Under the pieces are notes generated by a model. The model did no database searches and had not been told where the DNA came from. It was given only the letters and a program-made list of their open reading frames with translations. This document shows, piece after piece, positions 37,050 through 46,120 of a stretch of 64,000 nucleotides of DNA. The stretch comes from Sphingomonas sp. EC-HK361. Its GTDB lineage: Bacteria > Pseudomonadota > Alphaproteobacteria > Sphingomonadales > Sphingomonadaceae. Position 1 is the first letter of the stretch, and every line of letters starts with the position of its first letter. The translations under genes and the position numbers were made by a program. Where the stretch lies: contig NZ_LR701494.1 of NCBI RefSeq assembly GCF_902498785.1, forward strand, positions 372,001 through 436,000. Direction: 5' to 3'.

Positions 37050-38414
37050 TCAGCGCGCCTTTTCGCCAGCCGCCAGCGCACGCTCGCGCCCCTCGCGGTG
37101 GCCGATGATCTTGGGTGGGTAGGATCGGGGGCGGCAGGCGGCGCTTTCCGGGTCGTGGATCGCATCACCGCGCACATCGGCGAGTTCGGGGACCCAGGCG
37201 CGGATATAGTCGCCCGCATCGAATTTTTCGGACTGGACGAGCGGCGCCATGATCCGCCCGAACATGTTCGAATCGACGCCCGTCCCCGCGACCCATTGCC
37301 AGTTGACCGCGTTGTTGCCGTAATCGGCATCGACCAGCGTATCCCAGAACCAGCGCTCGCCCTCGCGCCAGTCGATCAGCAGATGCTTGATGAGGAAAGA
37401 CGCGGCGATCATCCGGACGCGGTTGTGCATCCAACCCGTCCTCCACAGCTGGCGCATCCCGGCATCGACGATCGGATACCCCGTCTGCCCGCGCTGCCAC
37501 GCCCTCAGATCGGCTTTCGCCGCCTTACCGCTTCGCCACGGGAGCTTGTCGAACTTCGGCCGTCCGTTCGCGTCGGCATAATCGGGCAGCGCAGTGACGA
37601 CGCCAGCAGTGAAGTCCCGCCACGCCAGCTCCTTGCGGAACGTCTGCACCCCCTGCCCGCGGCCGCTGATCGAATGCCACACGTGGCGCGGGCTGACTTC
37701 GCCGAAATGGAGGTGCGGCGACAGGCGCGATGTGCCCTCGATCGACGGCAGGTTGCGGTCGGTTTCGTAAGAATCCGCGATGGGCGCGAAAGCGGCGACG
37801 GCCTTGCGCGCGGCCGCCTCGCCGGGCGTCCATCCGGCAAATCCCTTCGCCCAATCGGGCTTGGTCGGCAGCAAGTCCCAATCACCCAGCCGGTCGGATT
37901 TCGGCCAATGTGCCGGCACGTCGATCTTGCGCGGCATGGGCAGCGGCTCGTCGGGCGGCATCTGCAGCGACAGCGCCTTCCAGAAGGACGAATAGACCTT
38001 GAACTGTCCACCCGCGCCGGTCGTCACGCTCTCGGTTGGTGCGAGCCGGTTGCCGTCATGCAGGCATAGCGTGTCGCCAAGCGCGTCCTCCGCCTCGCGC
38101 CACCACGGTTCGCAGTGCCGCGTCGCGTGGATTCGCGTGGCACCCGTTTCCTTGAGCAGCGCCTTCAGCACACTCGCCGACTTGCCGCGGCGAAGGATCA
38201 GCCGCGATTCCCTCGCGCGCAGCGATTCGTCAAAGGCGTTCAGCGTATGGTGCAGCCACCAGCGCTGCGCCCCGCCCATCCGCCAGTCGCCCGGCGTATC
38301 GTCGTCGAGGATATAGACGGGAACGACCACCCCTTCGCCCGCGGCAGCTACGAGCGCTGGCTGATCGTGCAGCCGCAGGTCCTGCCGCAGCCAGAGAAGG
38401 ACGGGTTCGCTCAA
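37050..38414 (-). CDS. phrB: Deoxyribodipyrimidine photolyase
   Basis: 454 residues. Light-driven repair of cyclobutane pyrimidine dimers with FAD and an antenna cofactor. N-terminal LLWLRQDLRLHDQPAL antenna domain; the FAD domain has TSRLSPHLHFGEVSPRHVW, ELAWRDFTAGV, GQTGYPIVDAGMRQLWRTGWMHNRVRMIAASFLIKHLLIDWREGERWFWDTLVDADYGNNAVNWQWVAGTG and IMAPLVQSEKFDAGDYIR. These fit class I CPD photolyases. Its ATG overlaps the stop of the korB gene by four bases, an odd pairing. Confidence 0.95.
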   Translation of the reverse strand: MSEPVLLWLRQDLRLHDQPALVAAAGEGVVVPVYILDDDTPGDWRMGGAQRWWLHHTLNAFDESLRARESRLILRRGKSASVLKALLKETGATRIHATRHCEPWWREAEDALGDTLCLHDGNRLAPTESVTTGAGGQFKVYSSFWKALSLQMPPDEPLPMPRKIDVPAHWPKSDRLGDWDLLPTKPDWAKGFAGWTPGEAAARKAVAAFAPIADSYETDRNLPSIEGTSRLSPHLHFGEVSPRHVWHSISGRGQGVQTFRKELAWRDFTAGVVTALPDYADANGRPKFDKLPWRSGKAAKADLRAWQRGQTGYPIVDAGMRQLWRTGWMHNRVRMIAASFLIKHLLIDWREGERWFWDTLVDADYGNNAVNWQWVAGTGVDSNMFGRIMAPLVQSEKFDAGDYIRAWVPELADVRGDAIHDPESAACRPRSYPPKIIGHREGRERALAAGEKAR

Positions 38415-39442
38415 ATCTCGTGCGGTTGCTTGTCGACCATCCAGGTCTGGCCCTTGGACAGAAGCTTTTGCAGGTCGGGCTGCTTGCCGGCCGAGGCTGC
38501 GCGATTCTGCTCGACGACCGCGCTCTCGAAGGTCGGCGCGGGATCGTCGAAAATGACGCCGAGCGCCATCGGGAATGTGCCTGCCGGCATCTCGACGAGC
38601 ATGTGCGCGAGGCCGCGATTGGTCTGATCATGGACGATCACGTCCGCACCGTCCCAATCCCCATCGATCACATCCACGACCTTCAGGACCAGCCGCTCGC
38701 GGTCCATCGTCAGCCCCTTGGTCCCGCCAGCGAAGAGCAGAGGCTTGCCGTGCTCGACCCAAAGCTGGTTACCGGCCGCATTCGCCTTGTCGGTGAAGGG
38801 TGCGAACACGTCGTCATTATAGACGATGCAGTTCTGGAAAATCTCGACGAACCCGGTGCCCTTGTGGGCGTAGGCAGCTTTCAGAACCGAGGGCAGGTTC
38901 TTGTGAACGTCGATGGCGCGCGCGACGAACCGCGCCTGCGCACCGAGCGCGAACGCGCAAGGGTTGGCGGGGCGATCGACCGAGCCGAACGGGGTCGAGG
39001 GGCTGGTCGTGCCGATACGTGAGGTCGGCGAATACTGCCCCTTCGTCAGCCCGTAGATCTCATTGTTGAACAACAGCACCTGGCAATCGAGATTTCGGCG
39101 GATGAGGTGCATCGTGTGGTTGCCGCCGATCGACAGCGCGTCGCCGTCGCCGGTGATGATCCATACATCGAGCTCAGGATTGGCGAGCTTCACCCCCGTC
39201 GCCACCGCCGGCGCGCGACCGTGGATGGTGTGGAAGCCGTAGGTCTCCATGTAATAGGGGAAGCGCGACGAGCAGCCGATGCCGCTGACGAACACCGTGT
39301 TTTCGGGCCGCGCGCCGATTTCCGGCATCGTGCGCTGCACCGCCTTCAAAATGGCATAGTCCCCGCAACCCGGGCACCAGCGGACCTCCTGATCGGTTTC
39401 CCAGTCCTTGGGCTTGGTGGCGATTGGCGTCATGTCGTTCAT
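38411..39442 (-). CDS. 2-oxoacid:ferredoxin oxidoreductase, beta subunit (KorB-like)
   Basis: 343 residues. Holds thiamine diphosphate and the Fe-S cluster cysteines. RWCPGCGDYAILKAVQR (CxxC near the N-terminus), SGIGCSSRFPYYM, GFHTIHGRAPAVATG, and the TPP motif ITGDGDALSIGGNHTMHLIRRNLD, NNEIYGLTKGQYSPTS are typical of 2-oxoglutarate/2-oxoacid ferredoxin oxidoreductases. Works with the alpha subunit encoded just upstream (ATGA overlap). Gives reduced ferredoxin, or oxidises 2-oxoglutarate to succinyl-CoA, in an oxygen-tolerant form in aerobic bacteria. Confidence 0.92.
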   Translation of the reverse strand: MNDMTPIATKPKDWETDQEVRWCPGCGDYAILKAVQRTMPEIGARPENTVFVSGIGCSSRFPYYMETYGFHTIHGRAPAVATGVKLANPELDVWIITGDGDALSIGGNHTMHLIRRNLDCQVLLFNNEIYGLTKGQYSPTSRIGTTSPSTPFGSVDRPANPCAFALGAQARFVARAIDVHKNLPSVLKAAYAHKGTGFVEIFQNCIVYNDDVFAPFTDKANAAGNQLWVEHGKPLLFAGGTKGLTMDRERLVLKVVDVIDGDWDGADVIVHDQTNRGLAHMLVEMPAGTFPMALGVIFDDPAPTFESAVVEQNRAASAGKQPDLQKLLSKGQTWMVDKQPHEI

Positions 39443-41307
39443 GCGAGCGCCCCTTCAATGGCGGCTTCGATCTCGGCGATGCGGAAGGGTTGGCCGGACA
39501 CCTTGTTGAGCGGCTTCGCGTCGACAAGATACCGGTCGCGCAGCACCGTCTTGAGCTGGCCGGTGTTCATTTCCGGTACGATGATCTTCTCGTAACCCTT
39601 GAGAAGTGCACCGAGATTGCGCGGCATCGGCACGATGTGGCGGATGTGGATGTGGCTGACGTCGAGCCCGCGCTTGCGTGCCCGGCGGACCGCCTGATGG
39701 ATCGGGCCGAAGGTCGATCCCCAGCCGACGACCGCCAGTCTGCCGCTCGTCTCGCCGAGTTCGACCCCCTGGTCTGGCACCGCGATCCCTGCGACCTTCT
39801 CATGCCGGATATCGGTCATCTTCTGGTGGTTCTCGGACCCGTAGTCGATGTTCCCGGTGCCGACCTGCTTCTCGATCCCGCCGATGCGGTGGAGCAGCCC
39901 GGGCGTGCCCGGCTTGACCCACGGCCGCGCCAGCTTGTCGTCGCGCGCATAGGCCTTGAAGCCGCCCGCCGGCGCTTCTTCCAGAAACTTGACGCCAAAG
40001 GGCTCGAAGCTGCTCGTATCAGGGACTTTCCACGGCTCGGCGGCGTTGGCGATATAGCCATCGGTCAGCACCATCACCGGGGTCATATATTGGGTGGCGA
40101 TCCGCACCGCCTCGATCGCCACCTCGAACGCATCGGCGGGCGAACGCGCCGCGATCACCGGCATCGGTGCATCGCCGTTGCGACCATAGACCGCCTGATA
40201 GAGATCGGATTGCTCGGTCTTGGTGGGAAGCCCCGTCGACGGCCCACCGCGCTGCGAATTGACGATGACCAGCGGAAGCTCGGTCATGATCGCAAGTCCC
40301 ATCGCTTCGCCCTTCAGCGCGATGCCCGGGCCGGACGACGAGGTGACGCCGAGCTGTCCCGCATAGGAGGCGCCGATCGCCGAGGCGATCGCGGCGATCT
40401 CGTCCTCCGCCTGGAAGGTCGTGACCCGGTATTCCTTCAGTCGCGACAGATGATGGAGGATCGCCGATGCCGGGGTGATCGGATAGCCACCGAAGAACAT
40501 CGGCAGATCGGCGAGTTGAGCGCCCGCAACCAGGCCGAGGCTGATCGCCTCCGCGCCGGTCACCGTGCGGTAGAGCCCCGCCTCGGCCGGCGCCGCGGCG
40601 ACGGAATGCTGTTTCATCGGCCCCGAAAGTTCGGCCGTCTCGCCATAGGCATGGCCGGCGTTGAGCGCCGCGATGTTCGCCTCCGCCAACACCGGCATCT
40701 TGGCGAACTTCGTCTTCAGCCAGTCGATGATCGGCTGCCGGTCGCGATCGAACATCCAGAGCGCGAGGCCCAGCGTCCACATGTTCTTGCAGCGCAACGC
40801 TTCCTTGTTGCCGAGCCCGAACGGCTTCACCGCTTCCAGCGTCAGTGCCGACATGTTGAGGCTGAGCAGTTGCCAGCGTCCGAGGCTGTCGTCGGTCAGC
40901 GGGTTGGCGGTGTATTTCGCCTTGGCGAGGTTTCGTTCGCCGAACTCGCCTTCGTCGGCGATGATGAGTCCGCCGGGCTTCAGCGCCTCGACATTGGTCT
41001 TGAGCGCGGCCGGGTTCATCGCGACGAGAACGTCGGGCGCATCGCCCGCGGTTTCGATCGCGGTCGAGCCGAAGTTGATCTGGAAGGCGGAAACCCCGAA
41101 CAGCGTGCCCTGCGGCGCGCGGATTTCCGCCGGGAAGTCGGGGAAGGTCGCGAGATCATTGCCGGCGAGCGCGGTCGAGAGGGTGAACTGGCCACCGGTC
41201 AGCTGCATGCCGTCGCCAGAGTCTCCGGCGAAGCGCACGACGATCGATTCGGCGGCTGGATGGGACGACGCCTCCTGGGGCGTCACTTCGTGGGCGGCGG
41301 TCGCCAT
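39439..41307 (-). CDS. 2-oxoacid:acceptor oxidoreductase, fused gamma-alpha subunit (KorA-like)
   Basis: 622 residues from ATG 41307, preceded by AGGA. Residues about 25-190 are the gamma domain (VVRFAGDSGDGMQLTGGQFTLSTALAGND, FPAEIRAPQGTLFGVSAFQINFG), fused to the alpha part (FFGGYPITPASAILHHLSRL, FQAEDEIAAIASAIGASYAGQLGVTSSSGPGIALKGEAMGLA, QRGGPSTGLPTKTEQSDL). The fusion is normal for this class. Together with KorB it oxidises a 2-oxoacid to the acyl-CoA. The operon order is korA, korB, photolyase. Confidence 0.92.
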   Translation of the reverse strand: MATAAHEVTPQEASSHPAAESIVVRFAGDSGDGMQLTGGQFTLSTALAGNDLATFPDFPAEIRAPQGTLFGVSAFQINFGSTAIETAGDAPDVLVAMNPAALKTNVEALKPGGLIIADEGEFGERNLAKAKYTANPLTDDSLGRWQLLSLNMSALTLEAVKPFGLGNKEALRCKNMWTLGLALWMFDRDRQPIIDWLKTKFAKMPVLAEANIAALNAGHAYGETAELSGPMKQHSVAAAPAEAGLYRTVTGAEAISLGLVAGAQLADLPMFFGGYPITPASAILHHLSRLKEYRVTTFQAEDEIAAIASAIGASYAGQLGVTSSSGPGIALKGEAMGLAIMTELPLVIVNSQRGGPSTGLPTKTEQSDLYQAVYGRNGDAPMPVIAARSPADAFEVAIEAVRIATQYMTPVMVLTDGYIANAAEPWKVPDTSSFEPFGVKFLEEAPAGGFKAYARDDKLARPWVKPGTPGLLHRIGGIEKQVGTGNIDYGSENHQKMTDIRHEKVAGIAVPDQGVELGETSGRLAVVGWGSTFGPIHQAVRRARKRGLDVSHIHIRHIVPMPRNLGALLKGYEKIIVPEMNTGQLKTVLRDRYLVDAKPLNKVSGQPFRIAEIEAAIEGALA

Positions 41308-41404
41308 TACTGCACTGTTCCTGCGGACATCGTTGTCAGACGCTCTAGGCAAGGCCTGCGTGCCAGCCCAAGCGAGATGAACCATCAGCCCTACAACTCC
41401 AGCT

Positions 41405-42334
41405 TCACGCCGTCACCCCTAAGCGTAAGGCGCGCGCATCCGCGAAGCATCGGCCGAGCGTCAGGATCGCGCCGACATGGCGTTTTGCGATGGCGAGCGC
41501 GTCGTCGCCATAGCCGCCGCCAACGGTGCTCGCGAGCGGGATGCCGCGATCGATCGCAAGGCGTGCGACGAGCCGTTCGCGCGCAGTCAGGCCCTCGAGT
41601 GAGAGCGCAAGCCGGCCGAGCCGGTCGTCCATGAAGGGATCGACCCCCGCCTGATACAGGATGAGTTCGGGCCGGTGCGTATCGAGGAACGGCGCCAGCG
41701 TGCGCTCCAGCGTTTCAAGATACGCCACGTCACGTGTCGCGTCGGGCAATGGCACATCCAGCGTCGAGCGCGCCTTGCGGGCCGGAAAATTCTTTTCCGC
41801 ATGGATGGAATAGGTGGCGATACCTGGATGCCCCGCGGTCAGCGCGGCGCTACCGTCGCCCTGGTGCACATCGCAATCGACGATCGCGACGCGATTCAGC
41901 GTGCCCTCCCCGACCAACCGCAGCGCGGCAATCGCGAGATCGTTGAAGACGCAGAAGCCCGCACCGGTATCGGCAAGCGCGTGATGGCTCCCACCCGCAG
42001 TGTTCGCCGCATAGCCGCGTTCCAGCGCAAGCTGCGCAGCCAGATACGTCCCGCCGGGCACAACAGCTGCGCGCGCCGCGACCGCCCGAGTCACGGGAAA
42101 CCCGATCCGGCGTATCTTGGCCGCAGGCACGCGGCACTCCAGCACTTCTGCGACATAGGCGGGATCGTGCGCTTCCTCGATCCAGCGCGCCGACATGGGC
42201 AGCGGCTCGTGCCAGTCGATCGCCGCGCCTTCCGCCAGCAGCAGATCGCGGATCAGGCCGTTCTTGTTCCAGCGATAGGTCGATCGCGCCGGCGCTTCGG
42301 CGACATAGTCGGGATGGTGGACGACCGCGATCAT
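41405..42334 (-). CDS. Histone deacetylase-like zinc hydrolase
   Basis: 309 residues. The arginase/deacetylase fold: GGSHHALADTGAGFCVFNDLAIAA carries the paired active-site His, VAIVDCDVHQGDGSAAL gives zinc ligands Asp and His, LILYQAGVDPFMDDRLGRL the last zinc Asp, and VGGGYGDDALAIAKRH the Gly-Gly-Gly-Tyr. In bacteria such enzymes remove acetyl groups from small amines such as polyamines or acetoin-related substrates; the target here is unknown. Divergent from the esterase gene and in the same direction as korA. Confidence 0.92.
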   Translation of the reverse strand: MIAVVHHPDYVAEAPARSTYRWNKNGLIRDLLLAEGAAIDWHEPLPMSARWIEEAHDPAYVAEVLECRVPAAKIRRIGFPVTRAVAARAAVVPGGTYLAAQLALERGYAANTAGGSHHALADTGAGFCVFNDLAIAALRLVGEGTLNRVAIVDCDVHQGDGSAALTAGHPGIATYSIHAEKNFPARKARSTLDVPLPDATRDVAYLETLERTLAPFLDTHRPELILYQAGVDPFMDDRLGRLALSLEGLTARERLVARLAIDRGIPLASTVGGGYGDDALAIAKRHVGAILTLGRCFADARALRLGVTA

Positions 42335-42391
42335 CGCGCTAAGTTAGGCAGACGAACGCAGCGCCGCCAGCGCCGGCGCAAGGAGAGCGAC

Positions 42392-43414
42392 ATGGCCGAC
42401 ATGGAAATCGAAGTGACGCTGGAAGAGCGACCCGCGCCCGATAGGCCCTATGTCCGCCCGGACGTCGAAGCCTTCCTCAACTACGTCAATTCGGTGCCCG
42501 GGCCTAAGATGCACGAACTGCCGCCAGAGGGCGCGCGCGCGATCTACCATGCGATGAAGGACATCGCCGACCCGCCGGTAGGCGAACTGGCGACGATCGC
42601 GGATTTCCGCGTGTCCGGCTCCGGTGGCGATATTCCCGTGCGGCTCTTCGATCCCCGTCCCTCGCGCGAGCCCGGGCCGGTCGTCGTCTTCTTCCACGGC
42701 GGCGGGTTCGTGATCGGCAATATCGAGACGCATGCGAGCTTCTGCGCGGAAATGGCGCGCCAGCTCGATCTGCCGGTCGTGTCGGTCGACTACCGTCTGG
42801 CGCCCGAGGCGAAGTGGCCGGCGGCCCCTGACGATTGCGAAGCCGCCGCACGCTGGGTCGCGGGGAATCCTGCGGAGCTCGGCCGCACCGCGACCGGTCT
42901 CGTCCTGTGCGGCGACAGCGCAGGCGGAACGCTGACCATCACCACCGCGATGGCGCTGCGCGACTCGCCCGCTGCCGTTCCCGTGCTCGTGCAGGCGCCG
43001 ATCTATCCCGCCGCCGACATGGCACGCGACGACTACCCGTCCTTCGCCGCCTTCGCGGACGGCTATGTCCTGACCCGCGACGGCATGATCTGGTTCGGCG
43101 AACATTACGGCGCGGACATGAGCGACTATCGCGGATCGCCGATGACCGGCGACCTGACCGGCCTGCCGCCTGCGGTCGTCATCACCGCCAGCCTCGATCC
43201 CATCCGCGATCAGGGCCGCGCCTATGCCGCAGCGCTGATCGAAGCCGGCATCCCCGTGACCTACCGCGAGGCGGTCGGCAACATCCACGGCTTCATCACC
43301 ATCCGTCAGGGCATTCCGTCGTCGCAGGGCGACGTCGCGGGGTATCTGGCGCAGGTGAAGGCAGCGATCGTCGAAGCGGAGGCGCAGCGGGTCATGGCGC
43401 AGGCGGCTGGCTGA
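42392..43414 (+). CDS. Alpha/beta hydrolase, hormone-sensitive-lipase type esterase
   Basis: 340 residues with AGGAGAG nine bases before the ATG. HSL family motifs: FFHGGGFVIGNIETH (oxyanion HGGG), SVDYRLAPEAKWPAAPDD, and the nucleophile Ser in LCGDSAGGTLTI; the acid Asp is in ITASLDPIRDQG and the His in VGNIHGFITI. Cytoplasmic carboxylesterase for short-chain esters. Six bases separate it from rppH, so they are probably co-transcribed, though functions are unrelated. Confidence 0.92.
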   Translation: MADMEIEVTLEERPAPDRPYVRPDVEAFLNYVNSVPGPKMHELPPEGARAIYHAMKDIADPPVGELATIADFRVSGSGGDIPVRLFDPRPSREPGPVVVFFHGGGFVIGNIETHASFCAEMARQLDLPVVSVDYRLAPEAKWPAAPDDCEAAARWVAGNPAELGRTATGLVLCGDSAGGTLTITTAMALRDSPAAVPVLVQAPIYPAADMARDDYPSFAAFADGYVLTRDGMIWFGEHYGADMSDYRGSPMTGDLTGLPPAVVITASLDPIRDQGRAYAAALIEAGIPVTYREAVGNIHGFITIRQGIPSSQGDVAGYLAQVKAAIVEAEAQRVMAQAAG

Positions 43415-43420
43415 GTCACG

Positions 43421-43903
43421 ATGACCGACCTGCCTTACCGTCCCTGTGCCGGGGTGATGTTGCTCAACCGGGACGGACGCGTCTTCGTCGGCCAGCGGAT
43501 CGATTCGACGCTGGAAGCGTGGCAGATGCCGCAGGGCGGGATCGAGCCGGGCGAGGACGCGCGCGACACCGCGATCCGCGAACTCGGCGAAGAAACCGGT
43601 ATCCCCGCGCATTTGGTCGAGCTGATCGCCGAGGCGCCTGAGGAACTTCTCTACGATTTGCCGCCGGAACTCGTCGGCAAGCTGTGGAAGGGCCGATATC
43701 GCGGTCAGCGCCAGCGCTGGTTCCTCTTCCGTTTCACCGGGGAGGACCGCGACGTCGACATCCAGACCGCGCATCCCGAATTCCGCGCGTGGCGGTGGGC
43801 CGATCCTCGCGATCTCCCGCATATGATCGTGCCGTTCAAACGCGCACTATACGAGCAGGTTCTGGCGGCGTTCGACCCGTATCTCTCCCCCGCCGCGTCG
43901 TAA
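43421..43903 (+). CDS. rppH: RNA pyrophosphohydrolase (Nudix)
   Basis: 160 residues. Removes pyrophosphate from the 5' end of transcripts and so starts mRNA decay. The Nudix box runs from Gly39 (GGIEPGED, REL at 53-55, GEETG at 56-60). YRPCAGVMLLNRDGRVFVGQRID at the start and the aromatic GQRQRWFLFRF and WRWADPRDLPHMIVPFKRALYEQVLAAF are the usual RppH blocks. Intact length and active site. Confidence 0.95.
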   Translation: MTDLPYRPCAGVMLLNRDGRVFVGQRIDSTLEAWQMPQGGIEPGEDARDTAIRELGEETGIPAHLVELIAEAPEELLYDLPPELVGKLWKGRYRGQRQRWFLFRFTGEDRDVDIQTAHPEFRAWRWADPRDLPHMIVPFKRALYEQVLAAFDPYLSPAAS

Positions 43904-43971
43904 CGCCGCGCGGACTCGTTCCGTCGCGTTAACGGTTTCAATCTTCTTTATCCGACGTTACGGAAGCGGTC

Positions 43972-44865
43972 GTGCGCAGGCTGCTCCCCCTCCTCATCGC
44001 CCCGCTGCTGATCGCTGCCGATGATCCGCCGCTGATTCCACCCCCGATCCGCGCGATGCTCGATGCGGCGCTGTCGTCCGGGAATGAGAGCGAGGTTTCG
44101 ACGATCGTCAAATATGCGCGCTCCGCGGACCCGGCGAGCGGCGACGCGGTGCAGAAGATCGCCGACACATGGCTCGCCGAGCGTCAGCGCGCACGCAACG
44201 AGCGGATCGAGGAAGCAGGACCGCTCGAGCTGTGGCGCGGGCGGGCGGAACTTGGCGGCTACGTCACCACCGGCAATTCCGACACGTTCGGTTTTACCGG
44301 AGTCATCGACGTGACTCGCGAGGGCCTGCAATGGCGCCACAAGCTGCTGCTGCAGACCGACTATCAGGAATCGCTCGGCATCAAGACCCGGGAGCACTAC
44401 CTCGCCTCCTACGAGCCCAACTACAAGATCGACGCGCGACGCTACGTCTACGGCGCGGCGCAGTTCGAGAGCGACCGGTTTCTGGGCTACACCGATCGCT
44501 ATTCGGCGTCGGTCGGTGCCGGGTATAGCGCGATCCAGAAACCGGCGCTGAAACTCGATCTGGAATTGGGGCCGGCGTACCGGAGCACCGCTTTCACCGA
44601 CGGGACGGTGCAGAGCAGTCTCGCGACGCGCGGGACGATGGCGCTCGCCTGGAAGCTGACCAACGGGCTGACCTTCAACCAGAACGCGTCGGCCTATCTC
44701 CAGCGCTACAACAGCACGGTCAGCAGCACGAGTGCGCTTGCAGCGAAGCTGATCGGACCGCTCTCCGCGCAATTGTCCTATAACGTTCAGTATGAAAGCG
44801 AGCCGCCGATCGGGCGGGTCGGCACCGACACGATCGGGCGCGCGTCGATCGTCTACAGCTTCTGA
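43972..44865 (+). CDS. DUF481 family outer-membrane protein
   Basis: 297 residues from a GTG. Short signal peptide (LLPLLIAPLLIAAD), a helical segment to about residue 85, then the DUF481 barrel: WRGRAELGGYVTTGNSDTFGFTGVIDVTREG, LASYEPNYKIDARRYVYGAAQFESDRFLGYTDRYSASVGAGY and strands to a C-terminal Phe (SIVYSF) as recognised by the outer-membrane insertion machine. Function of the family is unknown; the related YdiY is acid-induced. It lies between rppH and the M20-ast operon. Confidence 0.88.
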   Translation: MRRLLPLLIAPLLIAADDPPLIPPPIRAMLDAALSSGNESEVSTIVKYARSADPASGDAVQKIADTWLAERQRARNERIEEAGPLELWRGRAELGGYVTTGNSDTFGFTGVIDVTREGLQWRHKLLLQTDYQESLGIKTREHYLASYEPNYKIDARRYVYGAAQFESDRFLGYTDRYSASVGAGYSAIQKPALKLDLELGPAYRSTAFTDGTVQSSLATRGTMALAWKLTNGLTFNQNASAYLQRYNSTVSSTSALAAKLIGPLSAQLSYNVQYESEPPIGRVGTDTIGRASIVYSF

Positions 44866-44911
44866 CTGGCGGGGTGGCGCGACGCGCCGCTTTCAGGCTA
44901 ACAGCGGCGCC

Positions 44912-46120
44912 ATGGCGGGTTTATCGAGGGTAGAGCAGGAGGTCATCGGCGGGCTTTCGCACGACGCGATGCTGGCGCGGACGCGGGCCTGGTCGGCGGT
45001 CAACAGCGGGACGGGCAATGTCGCCGGTCTCGCGCAAGTCGCCGGGATGCTCGCAGACGCGTTCTCGGTGCTCCCCGGCGAGCTCCGCCTTGTCGAACCC
45101 TCGCATGCCGAGCGTATCGGCGTTGACGGGCGCGTCAGCGACATCGCCAATGGCCGGCATCTGCACCTGTCCGTCCGCCCCGAGGCGCCGATCCGCATGC
45201 TCTTCACCGGCCATATGGACACGGTCTATCCCCCCGATCATTCATTTCAGACGCTGGCCGATCTCGACGACGGAACCCTCGGCGGCCCCGGCGTGGCGGA
45301 TATGAAAGGCGGGCTGTCGGTGATGCTCGGCGCGCTGGAGACGATTGAGGCCTCCGGTGCTCCGCCCAAGCTCGGCTACGACATCGTCGTCAATTCCGAT
45401 GAGGAAACCGGCTCCTTCTCGTCCGCGGCGCTGCTCGCCGAGGTTGCGGCGGGCAAGGTCGCCGCGCTCACCTACGAGCCGGCGCTCGCCGATGGCACCC
45501 TCGCCGGCGCGCGGGGTGGCACCGGCAATTTCTCGATCGTCGTCACCGGCCGCAGCGCCCATGCCGGGCGGAATCCGGAAGAAGGCCGTAACGCAGTCGT
45601 CGCTGCGGCGGAGATCGCGGTTCGGCTCGCGGCGGAAGGCGGCCCCGCGCTCGCGGTGAACCCGGCGAAGATCGACGGTGGCGGGCCGAACAATGTCGTC
45701 CCCGACAGTGCCGTGCTCCGCATCAATTTCCGCCCGAAGGCCGCCGCCGAAATCGAGCGCGCACGCGCCGCGATCGATCGGATCACGCGCGAGGTCGCCG
45801 CCGCGCGCGACGTCGGCGTCCATGTCCATGGCAGCTTCAATCGCCCGCCCAAGCCGATCGATCCCGGCGCCGGAAAACTCTTCGCGCTGGTCAAGGATGC
45901 GGGCGCCGATCTTGGCCTGTCGATCGCGTGGCGCGATACCGGCGGGGTTTGCGACGGCAACAACATCGCGGCCTGCGGCGTCCCCGTCGTCGATACGATG
46001 GGCGTGCGCGGCGGCGCGATCCATTCTCCGCAGGAATTCATGATCCCCGAAAGCCTGGTCGAGCGCGCCGCGCTGTCGGCCGTAACCATTTTGCGCATTG
46101 CCGAAAGAGGTCGCCCGTGA
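44912..46120 (+). CDS. M20 family peptidase/deacylase, head of the ast operon
   Basis: 402 residues from ATG 44912. M20 metal motifs: FTGHMDTVYPPDH, GVADMKGGLSVML, NSDEETGSFSSA (general-base Glu), and the C-terminal IHSPQEFMIPESL metal His. RSAHAGRNPEEGRNAV is the lid domain. In sequence class it is like carboxypeptidase G2 or acetylornithine deacetylase-like hydrolases. The stop overlaps astA by four bases, so it is part of the arginine succinyltransferase operon and may supply the final desuccinylation that AstE (M14 type) does elsewhere; that is inference. Confidence 0.87.
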   Translation: MAGLSRVEQEVIGGLSHDAMLARTRAWSAVNSGTGNVAGLAQVAGMLADAFSVLPGELRLVEPSHAERIGVDGRVSDIANGRHLHLSVRPEAPIRMLFTGHMDTVYPPDHSFQTLADLDDGTLGGPGVADMKGGLSVMLGALETIEASGAPPKLGYDIVVNSDEETGSFSSAALLAEVAAGKVAALTYEPALADGTLAGARGGTGNFSIVVTGRSAHAGRNPEEGRNAVVAAAEIAVRLAAEGGPALAVNPAKIDGGGPNNVVPDSAVLRINFRPKAAAEIERARAAIDRITREVAAARDVGVHVHGSFNRPPKPIDPGAGKLFALVKDAGADLGLSIAWRDTGGVCDGNNIAACGVPVVDTMGVRGGAIHSPQEFMIPESLVERAALSAVTILRIAERGRP

